Below, one piece after another: positions 1 to 8,370 of a stretch of 8,964 nt of DNA. The notes under the pieces were generated by a model. It made no database searches. It was not told the origin of the DNA and saw nothing but the letters and a program-made list of their open reading frames with translations. The stretch is taken from contig JAOUNC010000090.1 in assembly GCA_029881175.1 (NCBI GenBank), positions 1 through 8,964 of the forward strand, given 5' to 3'. How positions within the stretch are numbered: position 1 is the stretch's first letter; the number at the start of each line of letters is the position of its first letter. Source of the stretch: Nitrospirota bacterium (lineage in GTDB: Bacteria; Nitrospirota; Nitrospiria; Nitrospirales; UBA8639). A program made the translations under genes and the position numbers.

Positions 1-414
1 GAAGGAAAGCGATGTGAAATCGATCCGTCTCAAGATGAGTTTCTGGTCATCGCACGCGAGGCCAGGGCTCCTCTTGTCGGAGAGGCCGGAATGGCATCAG
101 CACCCATTGGGGCCGTGGTGATGGTGTTCCGCGCGGTCACGTTTTTTATGCCGAAAGAGGCTACCATTCAAGTTGGTGAAAAAGTGGTCTGGGTGTATGC
201 CGATGGTGCGCATGAACCGCATAGTGTGACGAGTGGCGGTTGCCGGGTGAATGATTGTTCCAGGGGTGGGAAACATTTCAATAGTGGATTAACCTTGAAC
301 AAGCCGGGACATCGTTTTGAGCATGTGTTTACGCATCCTGGAACCTTCCCCTATCATTGTGATCTTCATCTTGGTTCGATGCAGGGGACTGTGGTAGTTC
401 AAGACCCTCATTAA
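1..414 (+). CDS. Cupredoxin (plastocyanin-like) domain protein, 5' end outside the window
   Basis: Small type 1 (blue) copper protein domain, expected to carry single electrons outside the cytoplasm. Counting from the ATG at 91, the beta-sandwich starts near residue 9, with the family pattern FFMPKEATIQVGEKVVW at 18-34. Likely copper ligands are His44 (in EPHSVTSG), Cys90, His93 and Met97 (in YHCDLHLGSM). The Cys-to-Met distance of seven lies between amicyanin-type and plastocyanin-type loops. Cys51 and Cys56 could form a disulfide. The ATG at 91 has GGAGAGG at 79-85, but starting there gives no convincing signal peptide, because the only hydrophobic stretch is the first strand of the domain. 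The same frame is open without a stop back to base 1, so I annotate a C-terminal part of a longer, probably exported, protein. The alternative is a complete 107-residue protein from 91. The family call is firm; the start is not. Confidence 0.8.
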   Translation, partial: EGKRCEIDPSQDEFLVIAREARAPLVGEAGMASAPIGAVVMVFRAVTFFMPKEATIQVGEKVVWVYADGAHEPHSVTSGGCRVNDCSRGGKHFNSGLTLNKPGHRFEHVFTHPGTFPYHCDLHLGSMQGTVVVQDPH

Positions 415-513
415 CACTTTCATCCATTCTTTTCCCTCTGGCTGCTTTTTCTTAAGAAATCTCCCTGGGCTGAAGGCGAACGGTCAGAGGAAGATGACCC
501 GGCCGGCTCTGCG

Positions 514-2322
514 GTGATACTATGTGAACATTCCGAAATGGACTCTGTGAATCTGACCAATCCCTCAAAAACATTTCACTTTATTCTCATAAAACCCTCT
601 CATTATGATGATGAGGGCTATGTGATTCAGTGGGTTCGTTCCTCTATCCCTTCTAACACGATGGCCGCCATTTACGGTCTCGCCCTGGATTGCTCAGAAA
701 GAGGGATTCTAGGCGCTGATGTTCAGATAAATATTACCGCGTTGGACGAAACCAATACTCGTATTCAACCTCATAAATTGGTGCGTATGGTTCAGGATGC
801 CGGTGGACAGGGCCTCATTGCCATGGTTGGTGTGCAAACTAATCAATTCCCACGGGCCATGGATCTTGCCCAGGAGTTTCGTCGATCTGGGCTTCAAGTT
901 TGTATTGGTGGATTTCATGTGAGCGGCTGTTTGGCCATGTTGCCGACGCTGCCGGCTGATCTTCAACGGGCTATGGACGAAGGTATTTCTTTGTTTGCCG
1001 GAGAAGTCGAAGGGCACTTAGACCGTCTGTTGCAGGATGCCTACTCCAGGAAGTTACAACCTCTCTACAATGTGATGAAAGATCCTCCCGGTCTTGAAGG
1101 GCAACCGGTTCCGTATCTTCCCGCCCATCTGGTGCATCGGATGTCTGGTGCCCGCACGAGTTTTGATGCCGGGCGTGGTTGTCCCTTCCTCTGTAGCTTT
1201 TGCACGATTATCAATGTTCAGGGACGTAAATCCCGTTTTCGTACACCGGATGATATTGAACAATTGGTTCGGACCAATGTGGCACAAGGCATTCATAAGT
1301 TCTTTGTGACGGATGACAACTTTGCGAGAAATCAAGCCTGGGAACGTATTTTGGATCGCCTGATTCAGCTACGGGAACTAGAAGGCATTCAGTTTAAGAT
1401 CACGATCCAAGTTGATACGATGTGCCATAAAATTCCCCGCTTTATTGAAAAGGCCGGGCGTGCGGGGGTGGACCGGGTGTTTATTGGGCTGGAGAGTATT
1501 AACCCGGAGTCCCTGGAAGGCTCCCGAAAACATCAAAATAAAATTACGGAATATCGCAGCATGCTCCAATCCTGGCACAAGGTTGGTGCCTTGACGCTCG
1601 CCGGGTTAATCCTGGGATTTCCCACTGATACGGCCGAAAGCATTCTCCGGGATATTCGAATCATTCAAAATGAACTGCCCATCGATTTGTTGTATTTTTT
1701 TATTTTGACGCCGTTGCCAGGATCTCAAGATCACAAGGAGCTGGTCGAACAGGGTGTGGTGTTGGAGTCAGATATGAATGACTACGATTCGGTGCATGTG
1801 GCCATGCCCCATGCCCATATGTCCAAGCAAGAATTGCTGAACGTCTATCACCAGGCTTGGGATGCCTATTATACCCCGGAACATGTGGAGACGGTCATTC
1901 GTCGCACCAAAGCCTGGCAGTTTAGTATGCAAAAAGTAAAATGGATGATGCTCTCGTTTTATGCCGCCGCCAAGGTCGAAGGAGTGCATCCTATGGATGG
2001 CGGGGTCTTCCGTCGAAAGTATCGGCGTGATCGACGAGTCGGGCGGCCCTTGGAACATCCCGTCATCTTTTATGCGCGATATGGATGGGAAATTTTATCC
2101 AAACATGTTCGGTATCTGTGGCTCTATGTGATGTTTCAACGGGCCTACCGGCATGCGGTGCAAGGCAGCAGTTTAGGAGCCACGGATGTGGCCATGCAAC
2201 CGGTTCAGGCTCACGAATTAGAGACCTTAGAGATGTATACGTCGACCGCTGCCGTACAAATGGTTGTCGAGAAAATCAAAAACAAAAAGCCAAAAATTCC
2301 GTTGGTGGTGCCCATCGCTTAA
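514..2322 (+). CDS. B12-binding-type radical SAM protein
   Basis: Predicted radical SAM enzyme of 602 residues, probably cytoplasmic; substrate not recognised. The iron-sulfur motif CPFLCSFC gives Cys223, Cys227 and Cys230 (CxxxCxxC), the ligands of the [4Fe-4S] cluster that cleaves S-adenosylmethionine. GLES at 325-328 fits the core barrel, which spans roughly 210-420. Residues about 20-145 look like the Rossmann fold placed before the barrel in B12-binding radical SAM proteins, including GGFH at 132-135, but I see no DxHxxG cobalamin-ligand motif, so cobalamin may bind base-off without His or not at all. The C-terminal 170 residues are rich in Arg, Tyr and Trp and may be family-specific. 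The start is uncertain: GTG at 514 and ATG at 538 both lack a good ribosome binding site, and the conserved part begins near residue 21. A GC-rich hairpin follows 12 bases after the stop. Confidence 0.85.
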   Translation: MILCEHSEMDSVNLTNPSKTFHFILIKPSHYDDEGYVIQWVRSSIPSNTMAAIYGLALDCSERGILGADVQINITALDETNTRIQPHKLVRMVQDAGGQGLIAMVGVQTNQFPRAMDLAQEFRRSGLQVCIGGFHVSGCLAMLPTLPADLQRAMDEGISLFAGEVEGHLDRLLQDAYSRKLQPLYNVMKDPPGLEGQPVPYLPAHLVHRMSGARTSFDAGRGCPFLCSFCTIINVQGRKSRFRTPDDIEQLVRTNVAQGIHKFFVTDDNFARNQAWERILDRLIQLRELEGIQFKITIQVDTMCHKIPRFIEKAGRAGVDRVFIGLESINPESLEGSRKHQNKITEYRSMLQSWHKVGALTLAGLILGFPTDTAESILRDIRIIQNELPIDLLYFFILTPLPGSQDHKELVEQGVVLESDMNDYDSVHVAMPHAHMSKQELLNVYHQAWDAYYTPEHVETVIRRTKAWQFSMQKVKWMMLSFYAAAKVEGVHPMDGGVFRRKYRRDRRVGRPLEHPVIFYARYGWEILSKHVRYLWLYVMFQRAYRHAVQGSSLGATDVAMQPVQAHELETLEMYTSTAAVQMVVEKIKNKKPKIPLVVPIA

Positions 2323-2334
2323 TCTTTCTCTCTG

Positions 2335-2356
2335 AGGCAGGAAGACGCCTGCCTTT
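2335..2356 (+). terminator. GC-rich hairpin after the radical SAM gene, weak terminator candidate
   Basis: AGGCAGG (2335-2341) is the exact reverse complement of CCTGCCT (2348-2354), with a six-base loop. It begins 12 bases after the radical SAM stop codon. Only TTT and then a mixed pyrimidine stretch follow, so the U-tract is poor. It could be a weak intrinsic terminator, a pause site, or a stabilising 3' end between this gene and the SNF2 gene. Confidence 0.45.
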
Positions 2357-2405
2357 ACCTCTTACCCCATGTGTGGAAGACAACCATTCATAGTAGAGCC
2401 GCGGT

Positions 2406-2410
2406 TAGGG
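2406..2410 (+). promoter_or_regulatory. Ribosome binding site deciding the SNF2 gene start
   Basis: TAGGG ends five bases before the ATG at 2416. The alternative in-frame GTG at 2371 is preceded by a pyrimidine-rich stretch with no purine-rich site, so 2416 is preferred. The match to the anti-Shine-Dalgarno core is modest. Confidence 0.4.
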
Positions 2411-2415
2411 TGCCC

Positions 2416-5400
2416 ATGGCTATAGAACCACTCGGGGTGCTGGATCATCTGAAAGCGCTCTCGCCCAATCACATTTATCTGGTCGCTCCTAAAGCTTTTG
2501 TGCTCAGGGGATATGAGTATTACGCGCAAGGACGTCTGGAGTCGTACTGCTGGAATAATACCCGGACGATTCTTACCGCCTCGGTCAGAGGGTCCAAATA
2601 TTATGCGGTGACGTTTTCTGTCGAAAAAGGAGAGTTGGCCTATTCATGTCGATGTCCGGTCTGGACGGCCTCTTCCCACTGTAAGCATGTGATCTGTGCG
2701 TTGCTGACGACCGTCAATTTATTGGTTCCGGATTCCTTTCGGATCTCCAATAAACGGGAATCAAGCCAGGAACATTTGGCTGATCAATTATTGAAAGGAG
2801 TCTCTGCCACTCAGATGGATGTGAAACCCGTTGTGCTTCCTCCTCGGTTTGAAGTGAATTTGGTTGATCGTCATGGCCTGGCCTCCATTGTGATCACGAA
2901 TCATGGGAAAGTCTGCCAGACGTTTTTGGGAATGCCAACGGAATTGGCTATCTTACTTCGTGCCACACAAGACCTGGCTTGGTCGGTTCAAGATGCGCTG
3001 AGAGATTTCCTCAAGCACCATGGGGAGGCGTTTCCCATTTATTTTGACACCAGTCACGGACGGTATTTGGTGGAATGGGGACCGAAACTCACCTATACGA
3101 TTAAAACGGAATTCGATCTTCGAGACGGGGAGGTGAGAGTGGCCGCCCGCTGTTTTCGGTTTGGCGTGGCTCAGGAGCATGCGCAATTATTTATGGGTAT
3201 GGTCGTTGATCTCGATGCGTACAAGCTCGCGCCTTTAGATAATGACCTTGGGTGGACGCTCTATGATGTGTTAGCGGCGAGACTCAATGAAATGCCCGAG
3301 ATGGATAGTTTGTCCCCACTGGCATCGCTCAAAACTGGTAAGGGGAATGTTAGGCCGCAATTACGGGAACGTCAGGAACCGGGTCAGCAGGTCAATACTC
3401 GGCCCATTCTCACTGTTCCCGTGGAGGAATTTGCCAGCTTGCAAATTGATCTTCCCAAAAAGGATCTCACGCATCTGTTACGGGCCGTCCAGTTCAAACT
3501 CGAAGGGCAGGAGGTGGCGCTTGTTCAATCAGATCACACAGAAGGGATTCCGCCCCGACGCTACTGTCTGACGGTTATGCCGGAGGCCTGGACGGTTGAC
3601 TCACCGCTCCGTGAGCCCAATACGGGAGCCCTTATTGCGGAAAGCTGGCAAGGCGAAAACTTTATTGGAACGAGCGAACAAATCTTTAGTTTCTTCCCCT
3701 TTCTTGGGGAAGGCAGTGTGGTGTCCAGTGGCCTGCGAACGAAAAAACGACGAGCCGCCTTATACGAAACATTTTTGCAGCTCTGTGGTGTCAGCAAGCC
3801 GGCCGAAGGGAAAAAATTAATCAAAGCCTGTCTGCGAGGTGATGACTTTCGGCCGTTTCGAATCAAAGCCGAAGCCGAAGAAATCTTGCAGGTGTTTTCC
3901 GTGCCTTTACTGGAGCCCAGTGTGCGATTGCTCGTGCATGAGGGGCAATGGCGTGTCGTTCCGAACGATTGGGCGAAGGAAGCTTTGCTGTATGCTATTC
4001 CCTATGAAATCTGGGGGGTGTCCGTGTTTGAGCGAATGGTTGGCCATGAGGCTATGCCGCTTCCCATGGCGGACCTCTATGCGGGATTGCCGGCCTGCTA
4101 TGCCAAAGCGGCCGAGGCGGGGATTGACCTGTTTTTCCAGGACAAGCCTCTTGCTACGGCGCAATGGGATTGTTCTGTCGATGCACGTCGACCGGCCACC
4201 ATCGATTGGTTTGAACTTCGCCCGGAAGTCATGTGTAACGGGGTGCGTCTTGATGAGCAAGAAATCCAGGGTATTCTGGAGCGCGGGGGGCTCATGGAAG
4301 TGGATGGGCACATGCGCATTGTGGATCAAGACACGCAGGATATTTTACGTGCGCTGACGGCGTTATCACCTTCAAAAGGCTTGAATAAATCCGACCATGA
4401 TAAGCCCATGGTGGTGTGTGTGCCCAAATTGCAGATTCTGGATTGGGTCGCCCTACGGAAGCGCGGCGTGCGGGTCTTGCTGCCACCGGAAGATGAAGCC
4501 TTAGTTGAGCGGCTCTTAAATTTTGAACGTATTGAACCGATGGACTTGCCCAAGGGATTGCAGGCCACCTTGCGGACCTATCAGCAGCAGGGGTATCGAT
4601 GGTTGGCGTTTCTCTATCAACATCGATTGGGGGCGTGTCTTGCAGACGATATGGGCTTAGGCAAAACCATCCAAGCCATTAGTCTGTTGGCTGGAATTCA
4701 TGAAGGCATTATTCAGCCCTCGACGCCGGTTCAGGCTCCCCATTTGGTGGTGCTTCCGCCAAGTTTACTCTTTAATTGGGAGCAGGAAATTGCCCGTTTC
4801 TACCCCAAGCTGAAAGTACATAGTTATATGGGGAAAGAACGACAGTCTGATTTTGAGGATGCCGATGTGGTGTTGACGACGTATGGGTTAGTGCGTCGGG
4901 ACATCGCGATCCTCGAGCAGATGGCGTTTCATGTCATTCTGTTTGATGAAGCACAGGCCGTCAAAAATATTGTGGCGCGTACCACGGGAGCCGCACGACG
5001 ACTCAAAGGCTATTTCAAATGTGTCATGACGGGAACGCCCTTGGAAAATCACGTGGGGGAATATTATTCCCTCATGGACCTGTGTGTTCCGGGTCTCTTA
5101 GGGGAATACGACAGTGTCAAAGGCAAACTCAAGGCACCTTCGGCGGCTTTGCTAGAGACGATCATGCAACGAACCAAGCCGTTTGTCATGCGTCGTACCA
5201 AATCACAAATTCTCAAGGAATTGCCGCCGAAAACGGAAACGGATATTTACTTAGAACTTACGGATCGTCAGAAATCCTTATACCAACAGACGGTCGCGAG
5301 TATTCGTTCCACAATTGCGTCCGCATTTCGTAGCAAAACCTCGGCACAAGCGCGAATTATTGCTCTGACGGCCATTCTGAAATTGCGGCAAATCTGTCTC

Positions 5401-5955
5401 TCGCCCCGGCTATTGCAGAAGGACAGTGCGGACCCGTCTCCCAAATTGGTATGTGTGTTGGAACGCCTCCAAGAACTCATCGACGAAGGGCATAGCGCGT
5501 TAGTCTTTTCACAATTTACGTCATTTTTGGATTTAGTCGAACAAGAATTTCACACGCATGATATCCCCTATGTCCGCCTTGATGGCTCCACACCAACGGC
5601 AACACGAAAAAAACTCGTGCAAGAGTTTCAAGATAGCGAGCGACCGTTGGTCTTTTTATTGAGTTTGAAAGCTGGTGGACAGGGATTGAATCTGACAAAG
5701 GCCTCCTATGTCTTCCACCTTGACCCGTGGTGGAATCCGGCCGTTGAAAACCAGGCGTCAGATCGGGCGCATCGCATCGGGCAAACCCAGAAAGTTTCCA
5801 TCATGCGCTTACTGATGCGGCATACCATTGAAGAAAAAATGATGGAACTCAAGAAGCAAAAGCTGGAGCTCTACGAAGCTGTCTTAGAAGGCGCAACGCA
5901 TCATGGGGGCGGGGCATCGCTCACACAAAAAGATTTTGAATTTTTATTAGATTAG
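2416..5955 (+). CDS. SNF2-family helicase/ATPase with N-terminal SWIM zinc finger
   Basis: Large SNF2-type double-stranded-DNA translocase of 1179 residues from the ATG at 2416 (1194 from GTG 2371). Numbering from 2416, the SWIM zinc finger is CRCPVWTASSHCKH, with ligands Cys78, Cys80, Cys89 and His91. A long region (about 95-710) matches no motif I can name; its position is that of the helicase-associated region of bacterial SWIM-SNF2 proteins. The ATPase core follows: motif I DDMGLGKT (744-751), motif II DEAQ (844-847), motif III TGTPLEN (872-878), then the second RecA-like lobe with FSQF (1031-1034), GGQGLNLT (1087-1094), DPWWNP (1103-1108) and QASDRAHRIGQ (1113-1123). All key ATPase residues are present, so it should be active. 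Members remodel protein-DNA or RNA polymerase complexes. It sits immediately upstream of tex, which argues for transcription or genome maintenance rather than phage defence. Confidence 0.93.
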   Translation: MAIEPLGVLDHLKALSPNHIYLVAPKAFVLRGYEYYAQGRLESYCWNNTRTILTASVRGSKYYAVTFSVEKGELAYSCRCPVWTASSHCKHVICALLTTVNLLVPDSFRISNKRESSQEHLADQLLKGVSATQMDVKPVVLPPRFEVNLVDRHGLASIVITNHGKVCQTFLGMPTELAILLRATQDLAWSVQDALRDFLKHHGEAFPIYFDTSHGRYLVEWGPKLTYTIKTEFDLRDGEVRVAARCFRFGVAQEHAQLFMGMVVDLDAYKLAPLDNDLGWTLYDVLAARLNEMPEMDSLSPLASLKTGKGNVRPQLRERQEPGQQVNTRPILTVPVEEFASLQIDLPKKDLTHLLRAVQFKLEGQEVALVQSDHTEGIPPRRYCLTVMPEAWTVDSPLREPNTGALIAESWQGENFIGTSEQIFSFFPFLGEGSVVSSGLRTKKRRAALYETFLQLCGVSKPAEGKKLIKACLRGDDFRPFRIKAEAEEILQVFSVPLLEPSVRLLVHEGQWRVVPNDWAKEALLYAIPYEIWGVSVFERMVGHEAMPLPMADLYAGLPACYAKAAEAGIDLFFQDKPLATAQWDCSVDARRPATIDWFELRPEVMCNGVRLDEQEIQGILERGGLMEVDGHMRIVDQDTQDILRALTALSPSKGLNKSDHDKPMVVCVPKLQILDWVALRKRGVRVLLPPEDEALVERLLNFERIEPMDLPKGLQATLRTYQQQGYRWLAFLYQHRLGACLADDMGLGKTIQAISLLAGIHEGIIQPSTPVQAPHLVVLPPSLLFNWEQEIARFYPKLKVHSYMGKERQSDFEDADVVLTTYGLVRRDIAILEQMAFHVILFDEAQAVKNIVARTTGAARRLKGYFKCVMTGTPLENHVGEYYSLMDLCVPGLLGEYDSVKGKLKAPSAALLETIMQRTKPFVMRRTKSQILKELPPKTETDIYLELTDRQKSLYQQTVASIRSTIASAFRSKTSAQARIIALTAILKLRQICLSPRLLQKDSADPSPKLVCVLERLQELIDEGHSALVFSQFTSFLDLVEQEFHTHDIPYVRLDGSTPTATRKKLVQEFQDSERPLVFLLSLKAGGQGLNLTKASYVFHLDPWWNPAVENQASDRAHRIGQTQKVSIMRLLMRHTIEEKMMELKKQKLELYEAVLEGATHHGGGASLTQKDFEFLLD

Positions 5956-5957
5956 GA
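5954..5957 (+). promoter_or_regulatory. Ribosome binding site of tex overlapping the SNF2 stop codon
   Basis: AGGA shares its first two bases with the SNF2 TAG stop (5953-5955). It lies 12 bases before ATG 5970 and 9 bases before the adjacent TTG at 5967, so spacing slightly favours TTG while codon strength favours ATG; the two differ by one residue. The overlap supports translational coupling. Confidence 0.5.
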
Positions 5958-5969
5958 AACCATCCGTTG

Positions 5970-8120
5970 ATGAGCGTAGAACTGCATCACAAAACGATGG
6001 CGTCGGAGTTGGGAATTACGGCTAAGCAGGTGGCGGCCACGGTGGAATTGTTAGATGATGGTGCCACGGTGCCGTTTTTGTCACGCTACCGAAAGGAAGT
6101 CACCGGTGGACTGGATGAAGTCGTCATTACGTCAATTCGGGATCGAGTGGCCCAATTGCGTGAATTAGACAAACGTCGGGGCGTCATTTTGACCTCACTT
6201 GAGGAACAGGGCAAACTCACTGACGGGCTACAAGAACAGATTCAAGCTGCCATTACGATGACGGAGCTGGAAGATCTGTATCTTCCGTATCGTCCCAAAC
6301 GCCGGACCAGGGCCATGATTGCCAAAGAACGAGGCTTGGAACCGTTGGCCCAAGTTATTTGGGAGCAGGATGCCCAGTTGGATGTGGTCGCCGAAGCCGA
6401 GAAATTCCTTAATGCAGAACAGGGCGTGGAGTCAGTTGAAGAGGCGTTGGCCGGGGCACGCGATATCATGGCTGAATGGGTCAATGAAGATCAGCAGGCC
6501 CGGGCATCCATGCGCCTGCTCTATATGGAGGAAGGACTATTCAAGACCACCAGTATTCGGGGCAAAGATGTTCAAGGCAGTAAATATCGAGATTATGCCG
6601 AATGGGAAGAGCCGGTGACGACGGCACCTTCCCATCGTGTGCTGGCCATGCGTCGAGGGGAACAGGAAGGCTTCCTGACCTTTCGCGTGTCGGTGCCGGA
6701 ACCGGCGGCTTTGTCTCTCCTCCAACGTCTTTTTTTGAAAGGGAGTGGAGCGGCAACGTCCCAGGTGAGCTTGGCTATCCAGGATTGTTTTACCCGACTC
6801 CTGTCACTTTCGATGGAAACGGAAGCTCGGTTACTCACCAAGGCTCGTGCGGATCAAACGGCTATTGATGTGTTTGCGCAAAATGTTCAGCAATTGCTCA
6901 TGGCATCACCATTGGGGCAGAAGGCCGTCTTGGCCATTGATCCAGGGTTTCGTACCGGGTGTAAAGTGGTCTGTCTGGATCGACAAGGTATGTTACAGCA
7001 TACGGATGTCATCTACCCTCATCAGGGCACAGGGGGTGTCTCTAAAGCCGGCGACACTATTATGGCGTTGTGTGCGCGTTTTCAGATTGAGGCGATTGCG
7101 GTGGGCAATGGAACGGCGGGGAGGGAGACTGAAACGTTTCTTCGCACGTTGAACTTGTCACCGGCCATTCCCATTGTCATGGTGAATGAGAGTGGCGCGT
7201 CGATCTATTCCGCCTCGGCGGTGGCTCGTGAGGAATTCCCGGATCACGATGTGACGGTGCGTGGCGCCGTCTCCATCGGTCGGCGGCTTATGGACCCCCT
7301 GGCTGAACTTGTGAAGATTGATCCCAAGGCCATTGGGGTCGGGCAATATCAACATGACGTCGATCAAGGAATCTTAAAACAACGCCTTCAGGATGTGGTC
7401 ATTAGTTGCGTCAATCGAGTGGGTGTCGACGTCAATATGGCCAGTCCACAATTGCTGACCGCCGTCTCGGGAGTGGGGCCGCAATTGGCCACAAATATCG
7501 TGGCCTATAGACAGGAGCATGGTTCGTTTGCAAGCCGCACGGCCTTAAAGAAAGTCCCTCGATTGGGAGCGAAGGCCTTTGAACAAGCTGCAGGATTTTT
7601 ACGCATCACCGATGGTGAGCATCCGTTAGATGCGAGCGCCGTCCACCCCGAGCGGTACCCGGTCGTCAATGCCATGGCCAAAGATTTAGGATGTACCGTC
7701 AAGGATTTGATGAAGGACCCTGATCGACAACGTGCCATTGACCTCACTCGATACATTACAGAGGAAGTGGGCAAACCGACGTTGACGGATATTCTGACCG
7801 AATTGGCTAAACCCGGCCGTGATCCACGCCAACAATTTGAAGCTGTCCGATTTGACGATAACGTGCAATCCATCGAACAGGTCATTCCCGGTATGATCTT
7901 GACGGGTGTGGTCACCAATGTCACGGCCTTTGGCGCCTTTGTCGATATTGGTGTTCATCAGGATGGTCTGGTCCATATCAGTCAACTTGCGAATCGATTT
8001 ATCAGCGATCCTAATACGGTTGTTCAGGTGAACCAACAGGTCAAAGTGACCGTCTTAGAAGTCGATATCCCTCGCAAGCGCATCTCCCTCTCCATGAAAG
8101 CCGTCCCAGGCGCCACGTAA
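5970..8120 (+). CDS. tex: Tex, S1-domain transcription accessory protein (Spt6 relative)
   Basis: Cytoplasmic nucleic-acid-binding protein of the Tex/YhgF family, bacterial counterpart of the Spt6 core, linked to transcription and RNA metabolism. From ATG 5970 it has 716 residues, near the short end of the family (about 720-790). The N-terminal signature TVPFLSRYRKEVTGGLDE is clear near residues 33-50. The YqgF/RNase H-like domain starts near 318 with AIDPG (322-326) and includes NESG (406-409) and the family stretch around MDPLAELVKIDP (441-452). Tandem helix-hairpin-helix motifs follow (about 485-560, with SGVGPQLA). A C-terminal S1 domain runs from about 640 to 710 (VTAFGAFVDIGVHQDGLVHIS). 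All domains are intact and in the usual order. It lies 14 bases after the SNF2 gene and is surely co-transcribed with it. No good T-rich terminator follows immediately; the first candidate is at 8307-8376. Confidence 0.96.
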   Translation: MSVELHHKTMASELGITAKQVAATVELLDDGATVPFLSRYRKEVTGGLDEVVITSIRDRVAQLRELDKRRGVILTSLEEQGKLTDGLQEQIQAAITMTELEDLYLPYRPKRRTRAMIAKERGLEPLAQVIWEQDAQLDVVAEAEKFLNAEQGVESVEEALAGARDIMAEWVNEDQQARASMRLLYMEEGLFKTTSIRGKDVQGSKYRDYAEWEEPVTTAPSHRVLAMRRGEQEGFLTFRVSVPEPAALSLLQRLFLKGSGAATSQVSLAIQDCFTRLLSLSMETEARLLTKARADQTAIDVFAQNVQQLLMASPLGQKAVLAIDPGFRTGCKVVCLDRQGMLQHTDVIYPHQGTGGVSKAGDTIMALCARFQIEAIAVGNGTAGRETETFLRTLNLSPAIPIVMVNESGASIYSASAVAREEFPDHDVTVRGAVSIGRRLMDPLAELVKIDPKAIGVGQYQHDVDQGILKQRLQDVVISCVNRVGVDVNMASPQLLTAVSGVGPQLATNIVAYRQEHGSFASRTALKKVPRLGAKAFEQAAGFLRITDGEHPLDASAVHPERYPVVNAMAKDLGCTVKDLMKDPDRQRAIDLTRYITEEVGKPTLTDILTELAKPGRDPRQQFEAVRFDDNVQSIEQVIPGMILTGVVTNVTAFGAFVDIGVHQDGLVHISQLANRFISDPNTVVQVNQQVKVTVLEVDIPRKRISLSMKAVPGAT

Positions 8121-8130
8121 ACCATATCGA

Positions 8131-8149
8131 TGAGTGCCTAGTTCACTCA
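8131..8149 (+). other. Small hairpin ten bases after the tex stop
   Basis: TGAGTG (8131-8136) and CACTCA (8144-8149) are perfect reverse complements around a seven-base loop. No T-run follows, so it does not look like an intrinsic terminator. It could protect the 3' end of the SNF2-tex transcript. The arms are short enough for chance. Confidence 0.3.
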
Positions 8150-8296
8150 AGATTCTCAGAAGCCATTCAACCCGGTTTTCCTGCAGGGGGTCTTTGATGT
8201 CAGGTGTGGACAGCCACGCTGGATTAGTCGGTATGTTGAGCCACCTCTTCGTGGTTTCCAGAAGTTTAGCTTGCACGAATGCAGAGTCTGTGATAT

Positions 8297-8370
8297 TTTG
8301 AGGAGCATCGTGTAAGACCTCTTCTTCAGGGGCGGCAAGCTCCTCAAAGTGCAGTAGAGTCTTACACGAT
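8297..8370. repeat. Two interlocked perfect inverted repeats (A-B-A'-B')
   Basis: TTTGAGGAGC (A, 8297-8306) is the exact reverse complement of GCTCCTCAAA (A', 8339-8348). ATCGTGTAAGAC (B, 8307-8318) is the exact reverse complement of GTCTTACACGAT (B', 8359-8370). A and B touch, while A' and B' are ten bases apart and in swapped order relative to a simple palindrome. The stems therefore cross: they compete or form a pseudoknot. B/B' can be extended by TCT/AGA past one bulged C (8319). The upstream AGAGTCT (8283-8289) is a second possible partner of 8315-8322, again with one bulge. The pattern exists on both strands, so the acting strand is not fixed by sequence. Confidence 0.8.

Noticed and set aside
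448..459. 12-base palindrome TTTCTTAAGAAA between the cupredoxin and radical SAM genes
   Set aside because: AT-rich, low complexity, no loop and no T-run; could be chance and fits no known operator that I can name.
3839..4357. 172-codon plus-strand open frame inside the SNF2 gene
   Set aside because: Out of frame with a clearly conserved SNF2 protein and rich in Cys, Arg and Trp, as expected of a shadow frame.
2416..5955. SNF2 helicase as part of a phage defence system (for example DISARM-like)
   Set aside because: No methyltransferase, nuclease, phospholipase D or other defence partner lies nearby; the coupled neighbour is the housekeeping gene tex.
7505..7924. 139-codon minus-strand open frame opposite tex
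   Set aside because: Lies fully antisense to conserved HhH and linker coding sequence, with no ribosome binding site and shadow-like composition.
8310..8315. GAGGAG followed by GTG TAA on the plus strand, a start-stop element
   Set aside because: The start-stop codons fall inside the inverted-repeat arms and are better explained by the repeat itself.
8297..8370. Integron attC site, invertible switch, or MITE
   Set aside because: No attC-type core sites, no recombinase gene nearby, no target-site duplication, and the segment between arms is only 32-40 bases.
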